Origin: Schlegelella_A sp035995885
GTDB lineage: Bacteria; Pseudomonadota; Gammaproteobacteria; Burkholderiales; Burkholderiaceae_C
Length of the DNA stretch: 11,662 nucleotides
Assembly (NCBI GenBank): GCA_035995885.1
Contig: DASYKC010000244.1
Coordinates: 1-11,662 of the forward strand
Reading direction: 5' to 3'
The translations under genes and the position numbers were made by a program. Shown here one piece after another: positions 1 through 5,994 of the stretch. The first letter of the stretch is position 1; each line of letters opens with the position of its first letter. Under the pieces are notes generated by a model, which was not told the origin of the DNA, searched no databases, and saw only the letters and a program-made list of their open reading frames with translations.

Positions 1-69
1 GAAGCGAATCTTTACCTCGCACCCGGCGCCCGCTCACACGCGCCGACTAGCGTCCTCTCGTCGAACGAC

Positions 70-81
70 AGGAGGAGGGAG
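70..81 (+). promoter_or_regulatory. Strong ribosome binding site of the lipoprotein esterase gene
   Basis: The bases AGGAGG (70-75), continued by further purine-rich AGGGAG, sit 7 bases before the ATG at 83. This is a near-perfect Shine-Dalgarno sequence and fixes the start of the esterase gene, whose product then begins directly with a lipoprotein signal peptide. It is the strongest ribosome binding site in the window. Confidence 0.85.
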
Positions 82-82
82 C

Positions 83-1171
83 ATGAGGAATCGAATCGTC
101 CTCGCGACGGCGGCCGCGGCCGCGCTGGCCGCGCTGGCCGCGCTCGCCGCGGGCTGTGGCGGCGGCGGCGATCCTGCGCCGGCGCCGCCGGTCGTCGTCG
201 CCTGCTCGAGCACGCAGCTCGCCAACGGCGCCGCCGACGCGACGCTCGCCCTCGCCGCGTGGCCCGACCGCGACTACGACCTGGTCCTGCCGGCGTCGCA
301 CGAATGCGGCAAGCCGATCGCGGTCGTGATCGCGCTGCACGGCGGCGGCAGCAACAAGGAAGGCATGCGCAAGCTCGCCTGCCCGGAAGGCGACCTGGCG
401 AGCGCCGGCTGCCTGCATCGCGTCGCCGGCGCGGTCGGCATCGCCGTCGTCTACGCCAACGGCAGCAACGCCGTCGGCGGCAAGCTGATCGAGCCGAACG
501 GAGTTCGCACCTGGAATGCCGGCGGCGGCCAGAACGGCTACATCTGCGTCAGCGGCGCGGCCTGCACGCAGGGCATTGACGACATCGCCTACCTGCGCGC
601 GCTCGTCGCCGATCTCGCAACTCGCATCAGCGTCGACCCGAAGCGGCTGTTCGCGACCGGCTTCTCCGACGGCGCGGCGATGTCGCAGCGACTCAGCTGC
701 CAGGGCGCCGACCTGTTCGCCGCGATCGCGCCGGTCTCGGGCGAGAACCAGTTCGCGCTCGCCGGCTGCACGCCGAGCGCGCCGGTCGCCGTCCTCGACG
801 TCCACGGCACGCTCGACGCGTGCTGGCCGTACGCCGGCGGCAACGGCGGCTGCATCGAGAACGGGCTCTACGTCTCGGTCGATTCGACCCTCGCCGGCTG
901 GGCGTCGCGCAACGGCTGCGATCCCGCGCCGACACTGACGACGCTCGCGCCGCGTCCGGGCATCAGCGACGGCACCCTCGTCGTTCGCCACGACTACGCG
1001 CACTGCGCCGCCGGCGGCGCGCTCGAGCACCTCGAGGTCGTCGGCGACGGCCACTTCTGGGCCGGCGGCAATCCGTACGCAAGCGGTGCGATCCTCGGCG
1101 GCACGATGAGCCGGCAGCTCGACACCAGCCAGGCGGTGGTCGATTTCTTCGTCGCCCACGGCCGGCCGTAG
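83..1171 (+). CDS. Lipid-anchored PHB-depolymerase/LpqC-type serine esterase
   Basis: A 362-residue secreted alpha/beta-hydrolase. Residues 1-24 form an Ala/Leu-rich signal peptide ending in the lipobox L-A-A-G-C, with C25 the likely lipidated cysteine, followed by a Gly/Pro/Ala linker. The oxyanion-hole motif HGGG starts at H86. The nucleophile elbow G-F-S-D-G puts the catalytic serine at S195; D245 in HGTLD and H324 in GDGHFW are the likely rest of the triad. This layout is that of the polyhydroxybutyrate depolymerase/LpqC and feruloyl-esterase group (esterase PHB family). The mature part has 12 cysteines besides C25, suggesting several disulfides in an extracytoplasmic protein. The substrate cannot be told from sequence: short PHB oligomers, feruloyl or acetyl esters are all possible, and I see no separate substrate-binding domain. 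The gene stands alone, with 98 bases before the next gene. Family call firm, substrate open. Confidence 0.85.
   Translation: MRNRIVLATAAAAALAALAALAAGCGGGGDPAPAPPVVVACSSTQLANGAADATLALAAWPDRDYDLVLPASHECGKPIAVVIALHGGGSNKEGMRKLACPEGDLASAGCLHRVAGAVGIAVVYANGSNAVGGKLIEPNGVRTWNAGGGQNGYICVSGAACTQGIDDIAYLRALVADLATRISVDPKRLFATGFSDGAAMSQRLSCQGADLFAAIAPVSGENQFALAGCTPSAPVAVLDVHGTLDACWPYAGGNGGCIENGLYVSVDSTLAGWASRNGCDPAPTLTTLAPRPGISDGTLVVRHDYAHCAAGGALEHLEVVGDGHFWAGGNPYASGAILGGTMSRQLDTSQAVVDFFVAHGRP
122..148 (+). repeat. Three tandem 9-base units inside the signal peptide
   Basis: The unit GCGCTGGCC occurs at 122-130 and 131-139, and as GCGCTCGCC (one change) at 140-148. It encodes the repeated Ala-Leu-Ala core of the lipoprotein signal peptide. 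The 9-base period keeps the reading frame, so gain or loss of a unit would change only the length of the hydrophobic core. Confidence 0.8.
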
Positions 1172-1239
1172 CGGGCCGAATCCGTCGAGCCCAGCTTCGC
1201 TCACCGTGCAGGCGCCGGGCGACGTCGCCGTAGCATGCA

Positions 1240-1258
1240 TGCCGTCTCGACGATGACA
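1240..1258 (+). promoter_or_regulatory. Degenerate operator copy in front of the LysR gene
   Basis: TGCCGT (1240-1245), a 7-base spacer and ATGACA (1253-1258) repeat the layout of the better site at 2204-2222, where TGTCAT and ATGACA are also separated by 7 bases. The right arm is identical and the left arm matches 4 of 6. It ends 11 bases before the LysR start codon, a position suited to autorepression. Binding by the adjacent LysR protein is an inference; the degenerate arm makes this less certain than the downstream site. Confidence 0.4.
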
Positions 1259-1269
1259 ATTCGGCAAGT

Positions 1270-2178
1270 ATGGCGAGCTTCGACGAACGGGTCGTGAACG
1301 GGATCGGCGTGCTGTCGGCGATCGTCGACAGCGGCACCTTTGCCGCGGCGGGCGAGGTGCTGAACATGTCCCAGTCCGGCGTCAGCCGATCGATTGCGCG
1401 GCTGGAGGCGCGCCTCGGCATTCGTCTCCTCGAACGCACGACGCGATCGGTCAGCCTCACCGACGAAGGCAGGCGCTTCTACGAACAGGTGATACCGCTG
1501 CTGGCCGGCCTGGAAGAGGCGGCGGCTTCCGCCGCTCAGGGCACGACAGCGGTTCGCGGCCGCCTGAGAGTCAACCTCGATCCTTATTTTTCCCGGTTGA
1601 TCCTCGGCCCGCGCCTGGGTGCATTCGTCGACAGCTACCCGCAATTGCGCCTCGAGCTCATCACCACGGACCACCTCGGCGACCTCGTGGCGGACGGCTT
1701 CGACCTGGCCGTTCGCTTCGGCCATCCGCGCCCCTCGACCCTGATCGCTCGCAAGCTCCTGGACCCGCGGATGCTGACCATCGCCGCGCCCGCCTACCTC
1801 GAGCGCTACGGCCGACCCCAGGATCCGCGCGAGCTCGAGAAAGGTCATCACGTCTGCATCCAGTTCCGTGACCCGGAGACCGGGCGCCCCTACCCGTGGG
1901 AATTCCACAAGCGCCGCAACAAGCTCGTGCTCGAGACCCGCGGCACGCTGACCGTCAACGACGCCGGAACGCTGTACAGCGTGTGCCTGGCCGGCCACGG
2001 CATGGCGCAGGTCATGGATCTGGGCGTCGAGCCGATGATCGCCGACGGGCGTCTGGTGGAGGTGTTCCCGGACTGGCCCGACGAGCGCTTCCCGTTGTAC
2101 GCGCTGCACCCGTCACGCCATCACTTGCCGGCGAAGACTCGCGCGTTTCTGGACTTCATCGTCGCCCTGCTGCGATAG
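1270..2178 (+). CDS. LysR-family transcriptional regulator
   Basis: 302 residues, the usual length of the family. Residues about 10-70 form the winged helix-turn-helix: a GTFAAAGEVLNMSQSGVSRS recognition segment (22-41), then R-LE-RLG-RLLERTTR and the wing SVSLTDEG. Residues about 95-300 are the periplasmic-binding-protein-like effector domain, with the typical DGFDLAVRFG near 142-151, closest in look to the CrgA-like subgroup. The ATG at 1270 gives a normal LysR N-terminus; the ribosome binding site is weak. It is unusual in lying in the same direction as its presumed targets, the NmrA-like and serine hydrolase genes, rather than divergent. Operator-like inverted repeats lie on both sides of it (1240-1258 and 2203-2232). 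Its effector is unknown. Codons ending in A/T are clearly more frequent than in the genes outside this block. Confidence 0.93.
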   Translation: MASFDERVVNGIGVLSAIVDSGTFAAAGEVLNMSQSGVSRSIARLEARLGIRLLERTTRSVSLTDEGRRFYEQVIPLLAGLEEAAASAAQGTTAVRGRLRVNLDPYFSRLILGPRLGAFVDSYPQLRLELITTDHLGDLVADGFDLAVRFGHPRPSTLIARKLLDPRMLTIAAPAYLERYGRPQDPRELEKGHHVCIQFRDPETGRPYPWEFHKRRNKLVLETRGTLTVNDAGTLYSVCLAGHGMAQVMDLGVEPMIADGRLVEVFPDWPDERFPLYALHPSRHHLPAKTRAFLDFIVALLR

Positions 2179-2202
2179 CGCGCAACGCTCGATGATGATC
2201 TT

Positions 2203-2232
2203 GTGTCATCAATCAAATGACACCCATGTCAT
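2203..2232 (+). promoter_or_regulatory. Three-half-site operator in an AT-rich spacer
   Basis: GTGTCAT (2203-2209) and ATGACAC (2217-2223) form a perfect 7-base inverted repeat around a 7-base spacer. A third half-site, ATGTCAT (2226-2232), pairs with the middle one to make a second, overlapping palindrome with a 4-base gap. Thus TGTCAT, ATGACA and TGTCAT follow one another. Bases 2191-2240 are 36% G+C (18 of 50) in a window near 70%. The site lies 70 bases or more before the NmrA-like gene, where an operator or activator site for that operon belongs. The likely binder is the LysR protein just upstream, although the site is not a symmetric T-N11-A box; a TetR- or GntR-type protein from elsewhere is the alternative. 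Confidence 0.65.
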
Positions 2233-2289
2233 TGAAGTATTGAGCCGGTTTGCCGAGACTTCTTGCACCGCGGCCCGATGCCGCCTCGC

Positions 2290-2295
2290 AAGGAG
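2290..2295 (+). promoter_or_regulatory. Ribosome binding site fixing the NmrA-like start
   Basis: AAGGAG at 2290-2295 lies 6 bases before the ATG at 2302. It selects this ATG over the in-frame ATG at 2278 and TTG at 2263, both of which would add residues unlike the family ahead of the Rossmann beta-strand. Confidence 0.8.
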
Positions 2296-2301
2296 TCTCG
2301 A

Positions 2302-3162
2302 ATGTTCGCCATCACAGGAATCACGGGTCGGGTCGGCGGCGCCGTCGCCCGAACCCTCCTCGACAAAGGGCAGCGCGTGCGTGCCGTCGTTCGCGACGCG
2401 GCCAAGGGCGAGGCATGGGCGCGCCAGGGGTGCGAGGTTGCGCTCGCGCAGCTGGACGATGCCGCCGCGCTGAAGCAAGCCTTCACCGGCGTGGAAGGCG
2501 TGTTCTTCGTCTTGCCGCCGGTCTTCGATCCCGCGCCCGGCTTTCACGAGGCGCGCCGCGTGATTGCGGCGGTGCGTGAGGCGCTCGATGCCGTGCGCCC
2601 CGTCAAGGTCGTGTCCCTTTCGACGATCGGCGCCCAGGCGCTGCAGCCCAGCCTCCTGCAGCAGCACCGGTTGCAGGAAGAGAGCCTGGGAACCTTGCCG
2701 CTGCCCATCGCCTTCCTGCGCGCGGCCTGGTTCATGGAGAACGCGGCATGGGACATCGAGCCCGCCCGCACCATCGGCGTCATCCCCAGCTTTCTCCAGC
2801 CCTTGGACAAGCCGGTGCCGATGGTCGCGACCGAGGACATCGGCCGCCTGGCGGCCGAGTTGCTGCAGGAGACCTGGCAGGGCAGGCGCGTCGTCGAGCT
2901 CGAAGGCGCTCGCCTCGCGCCCAACGACGTCGCCGCCGCGTTTGCTCGCGTGCTCGGTCGCGACGTGCGCATGAACGTCGTGGCGCGCGCCACCTGGGAG
3001 GCGCTGTTCAGATCGCAGGGGATGAGAAACCCGTTGCCCCGCGCGCAGATGCTCGATGGCTTCAACGAAGGCTGGATCGACTTCGACGGTGATGCGTCCA
3101 GCATTCGCAAGGGAACGGTTTCCCTGGACATGGTGCTGAAAGCGCTGATCGCGCACGCGTGA
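2302..3162 (+). CDS. NmrA-like NAD(P)-binding protein (atypical SDR)
   Basis: 286 residues. The N-terminus MFAITGITGRVG carries the Rossmann motif G-x-x-G-x-x-G (G6, G9, G12), and R31 and K35 after the second strand suggest NADPH rather than NADH. The rest follows the NmrA/quinone-oxidoreductase-2-like pattern: VSLSTIGA after the fourth strand (about 104-111), a HRLQEESL helix, FLRAAWFMEN, then a substrate-side C-terminal part. No Y-x-x-x-K active site of classical SDRs is seen, as expected for this group, whose members are either redox-sensing dinucleotide binders or reductases of small quinones and aldehydes. It starts 123 bases after the LysR gene, behind the operator region, and is followed after 53 bases by the Tat-exported serine hydrolase, so the two are probably cotranscribed. 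The exact substrate is unknown. Confidence 0.88.
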   Translation: MFAITGITGRVGGAVARTLLDKGQRVRAVVRDAAKGEAWARQGCEVALAQLDDAAALKQAFTGVEGVFFVLPPVFDPAPGFHEARRVIAAVREALDAVRPVKVVSLSTIGAQALQPSLLQQHRLQEESLGTLPLPIAFLRAAWFMENAAWDIEPARTIGVIPSFLQPLDKPVPMVATEDIGRLAAELLQETWQGRRVVELEGARLAPNDVAAAFARVLGRDVRMNVVARATWEALFRSQGMRNPLPRAQMLDGFNEGWIDFDGDASSIRKGTVSLDMVLKALIAHA

Positions 3163-3215
3163 CGTTCCCATCGTCCGACTTTTCACAGCGTTCAGGTTTC
3201 CAGGACTCTACGAAC

Positions 3216-4547
3216 ATGAAGCACGAGATCAGCCGTCGCAGTCTGCTCAAGGACGCTGCCAGCTTGCTGGCCGCCCCGGTACTCGCTCACTCGATGAGCG
3301 CGCCGATGGCGGCCTCGGCCGAGACGACGACGAAAGCGGCCGGGCAGCTCCACCGCGGAGGACCGTTCCAGCCCATCGATCGCGCCCTGCAGCGGGCGGT
3401 CGACGATCGGCAGGTCGCCGGCGTGGTGGCAATGGCTGCGACCGACAGGGGCGTCGTCTACGAAGGGTCGTTCGGCCGACGCGACGCGGCACACGGCCCG
3501 GCGATGTCGCTCGACACGGTGTTCTGGCTGCTGTCCATGACCAAGGCGGTGACGGCAACCGCCTGCATGCAACTCGTCGAGCAAGGCAAGCTGCAGCTCG
3601 ACGATCCCGTGGGCAAGCTGATACCGGAGCTGGCGTCGCCCAAGGTGCTCGAAGGCTTCGATACTTCCGGCGCACCGAAGCTTCGGCCCGCCAAGCGGGC
3701 CATCACCTTGCGCCACCTGCTGACCCACACGTCGGGTCTGACCTACAGCAACTGGAGCGACAAGCTGCCGCGGTACGAGAAGCTCACCGGCCAGGCCGAC
3801 ATCGCCGAAAGCAGGAACGGCGCGTTCGCCGCACCGCTCGAGTTCGACCCGGGCGATCGCTGGCAATACGGCATCGGCATGGACGTCGTCGGCAAGATCG
3901 TCGAGGCGGTCAGCGACCAGTCGCTCGAGGTCTACTTCCGCGAGAACATCTTCGCTCCGCTCGGCATGATCGACACCGGCTTCCTGATCGGCAGCGCCCA
4001 GAAGCGCCGCGTCGCGACCACCTACAGTCGCCGCCCCGACGGCTCGCTGAGCGCCATGCCGTTCGAGATGCCCCAGCACCCCGAGTTTCTCTCGGGTGGG
4101 GGCGGCCTCTTCGGCACACCGCGGGACTACCTCGCCTTTCTGCAGATGCTGCTGCACGACGGCACCTTCCGCGGCGCACGCATCCTGAGGCCGCAGACCG
4201 TGGCGACGATGCGCCAGAACCAGATCGGCGATCTGAACGTCAACCCGCTGAAGACGTCAGCGTCTGCCTGGTCGAACGATGCGGACCTGTTCCCGGGCAT
4301 GGCGCAGAAGTGGGGCCTGTCGTTCGACATCAACACGCAGCCAGGGCCGAACGGCCGCAGCGCAGGCAGCATCTCGTGGGCCGGCCTGCTCAACTGCTAC
4401 TACTGGATCGATCCCGTCAAGCGAGTGACCGGCACGCTGTTCACGCAGGTCCTGCCCTTCTACGACCCTGCCGTCGTGAGGCTCTACGGCGCCTTTGAGC
4501 GGGGCCTGTACGACGGCCTGAGCCCTGGCCGCGTCCGCCGGGTCTGA
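3216..4547 (+). CDS. Tat-exported serine hydrolase, class C beta-lactamase/EstB fold
   Basis: 443 residues. The N-terminus has a twin-arginine motif S-R-R-S-L-L-K (R7, R8), a moderately hydrophobic stretch and an A-S-A cleavage site near residue 35, so export of the folded protein by Tat is likely. The nucleophile and general base are in S-M-T-K (S107, K110). HTSGL lies at 171-175. The catalytic tyrosine is probably Y218 in WQYGIGMDVVG, replacing the Y-x-N of true class C enzymes, and W-A-G (388-390) replaces K-T-G. Both changes are those of EstB-like esterases, so an esterase or transesterase is more likely than an antibiotic-resistance enzyme. GGGGLFGTPRDYLAFLQML (about 294-312) is a family hallmark. 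The ATG at 3216 places the Arg pair at residues 7-8; a GTG at 3159 overlapping the upstream stop would give a 19-residue longer n-region. The ribosome binding site is weak, suggesting translation coupled to the upstream gene. Confidence 0.9.
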   Translation: MKHEISRRSLLKDAASLLAAPVLAHSMSAPMAASAETTTKAAGQLHRGGPFQPIDRALQRAVDDRQVAGVVAMAATDRGVVYEGSFGRRDAAHGPAMSLDTVFWLLSMTKAVTATACMQLVEQGKLQLDDPVGKLIPELASPKVLEGFDTSGAPKLRPAKRAITLRHLLTHTSGLTYSNWSDKLPRYEKLTGQADIAESRNGAFAAPLEFDPGDRWQYGIGMDVVGKIVEAVSDQSLEVYFRENIFAPLGMIDTGFLIGSAQKRRVATTYSRRPDGSLSAMPFEMPQHPEFLSGGGGLFGTPRDYLAFLQMLLHDGTFRGARILRPQTVATMRQNQIGDLNVNPLKTSASAWSNDADLFPGMAQKWGLSFDINTQPGPNGRSAGSISWAGLLNCYYWIDPVKRVTGTLFTQVLPFYDPAVVRLYGAFERGLYDGLSPGRVRRV

Positions 4548-4562
4548 AGGGCGCGTCGCGTG

Positions 4563-5858
4563 TCAGTCGGCGATCGACGCGGGCGCGAGCGGCAGGGTCG
4601 CGACGAAGCGCGTGCCGTGCTCGCGGCTCGAGCTCACGTCCATCGTGCCGCCGTGCGCCTTGACGATCTGGTCGCTGATGTAGAGGCCGAGGCCGAGCCC
4701 TTCGCCCTGCAGCGACTGGCGCCAGAACGGCGCGAACAGCCTGGCCAGGTGCTCGGGCGCGATCGGCTCGCCGCCGTTGCCGACCTCGAGGCGCAGCGTG
4801 TCGCCGCGGCGGACGGCGCTGAACGTCACCGCCTCGGCCTGCGCGCCGTGGACGAGCGCGTTGGCGAGCAGGTTCGAGGCGAGCTGCTGCAGCCGCGTCA
4901 CGTCGGCGAAGACCGTGCCCGCCACGTCGACGTGGCAATCGATGGCGCGCTCGGGGTGAACGTCCCGCAGCTCGGCGACGACCGCGAGCAGCGGCCTGGC
5001 GAGATCGGCGACGGTCGCGGCGCGCAAGGCGATGCCGCCGCCGAGGCGGCCGCGGGCGAAGTCGAGGACGTCGTCGATCAGCGCCGACATCCGCCTGACG
5101 TTCTTGTTGATCCGTGTCGCCAGGCCGGCGACCGTGGCCCGCTCGTCGGCCTTGAGGGCGAGCACGTAGCCGCACGCGCCGATCGCGGCGAGCGGATTGC
5201 GCAGGTCGTGGCCGAGGACGGCGATAAACTGCTCGCGCAGCTCGCCCGCCTCGCGCTCGTCGAGCAGCGCCTGCTGGACCTGGTCGCGCTTGCGGTCGTT
5301 GTCGAGCTGGAGCGCGATCAGCTCGGCGAACAGCATGAAGGTCGAGACGATGCGCGGCTCGGCGACCGGCGCCGGCTTCGGGTCGAGCGCGCACAGGGTG
5401 CCGAAGTAGTCGCCGTTGGCGAGGATGATCGGCACCGAGACATAGCTCTCGAAGCCGTAGATCTGCGGCGTGGGATGGCGGCAGTAGGCGGCGTCCTCGC
5501 TGACGTGCTCGATGACGATCGGCGCGCGCGCCTCGCGCACCTCCTTGCAGAGCGTCGTCCCGACGTCGAGCTCGCCGCCGACCTCGAGGCCGAAGCCGAG
5601 CCGGTCCAGCACGGCGCACGCCGTCCAGTGGCCCTCGGTCACCCGGGCGACCGCGGCGAACCCCATGCCGGTGGTGTCGCAGAGGACGCGCAGCAGCGTC
5701 GGCACGGCATCGATGCGGCCGATGCTGGCGAGGTCGCGGGCGATGCCCGGGCTGGCGTCGAGCGCCGTCGGCACGTTGGCCTCGCGCGGGAGCGGGTCGC
5801 GCCCCGGCGCCGCGATCGGCATCGGGTCGACGGGCAGGGGGCAGGCGGTGGAAGTCAT
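4563..5858 (-). CDS. Soluble GAF-HisKA-HATPase sensor histidine kinase
   Basis: 431 residues with no transmembrane segment, so cytoplasmic. A GAF domain spans about 48-188 and includes the YGFESYVSVPI and GDYFGTLCALDP stretches typical of GAF modules placed before kinases. The H-box FIAVLGHDLRNPLAAI carries the phosphorylated H217. The N-box NLLANALVHG (N333) follows; the G1 box reads VGNGGEPI, with Asn in place of the usual Asp; the F-box is RLFAPFW and the G2 box GEGLGLGLYISDQIVKAHGG. The ATG at 5858 was chosen because the open frame further upstream has low-complexity sequence without domains and would run into the divergent reductase gene. No response regulator lies next to it, so it is an orphan here. 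It converges on the serine hydrolase with 15 bases between stops and diverges from the redox operon, which makes that operon a candidate target (inference). The ligand is unknown. Confidence 0.9.
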   Translation of the reverse strand: MTSTACPLPVDPMPIAAPGRDPLPREANVPTALDASPGIARDLASIGRIDAVPTLLRVLCDTTGMGFAAVARVTEGHWTACAVLDRLGFGLEVGGELDVGTTLCKEVREARAPIVIEHVSEDAAYCRHPTPQIYGFESYVSVPIILANGDYFGTLCALDPKPAPVAEPRIVSTFMLFAELIALQLDNDRKRDQVQQALLDEREAGELREQFIAVLGHDLRNPLAAIGACGYVLALKADERATVAGLATRINKNVRRMSALIDDVLDFARGRLGGGIALRAATVADLARPLLAVVAELRDVHPERAIDCHVDVAGTVFADVTRLQQLASNLLANALVHGAQAEAVTFSAVRRGDTLRLEVGNGGEPIAPEHLARLFAPFWRQSLQGEGLGLGLYISDQIVKAHGGTMDVSSSREHGTRFVATLPLAPASIAD

Positions 5859-5994
5859 CGGCGAGGCGGGGCAGGGCCCTCGGATGGTAAGCGGGGCGCA
5901 TGAAAGCAGGTTGCGCGCCGGTGGTCGGCAGTCGCCGCTGCGCACCAGGCGCCGGCGCCGTATCCTCGCTGCTCCCGCGCCGGACGACGCCCTC
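5859..5994. promoter_or_regulatory. Divergent promoter region between kinase and ene-reductase
   Basis: These 136 bases separate the two divergent start codons and must contain the start signals of both the kinase gene and the redox operon. A perfect 12-base palindrome GGCGCCGGCGCC lies at 5948-5959, next to TATCCT (5961-5966), a partial match to a -10 box for the rightward gene. No convincing -35 box was found for it. On the other strand TACCAT is a comparable weak -10 match. The palindrome may be chance in DNA this rich in G+C. The location is certain, the exact elements are not. Confidence 0.45.

Noticed and set aside
3..50. Possible C-terminal end of an upstream gene, closed by TAG at 48-50
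   Set aside because: Only 15 codons are visible and nothing about them identifies a protein, so they could be intergenic.
47..1267. 406-codon minus-strand frame opposite the esterase
   Set aside because: Low-complexity product; the plus strand has a signal peptide, lipobox and full catalytic triad behind a strong ribosome binding site.
2209..3186. 325-codon minus-strand frame opposite the NmrA-like gene
   Set aside because: It has no domain signal, and the plus strand has a clear Rossmann protein with its own ribosome binding site.
3216..4547. Antibiotic-resistance beta-lactamase
   Set aside because: The family fold is shared, but the Y-x-N and K-T-G motifs of true class C enzymes are not kept, so a resistance call is not supported.
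1217..4559. Similar short sequences GGGCGACGTCGC (1217-1228) and GGGCGCGTCGC (4549-4559) at the two ends of the cassette as possible target-site repeats
   Set aside because: They differ by an inserted base and consist of common GC-rich words, and no transposase or inverted ends accompany them.
4560..5903. 447-codon plus-strand frame opposite the kinase
   Set aside because: Asp/Glu/Arg/Ala-rich product without motifs; the minus strand contains all kinase boxes in order.
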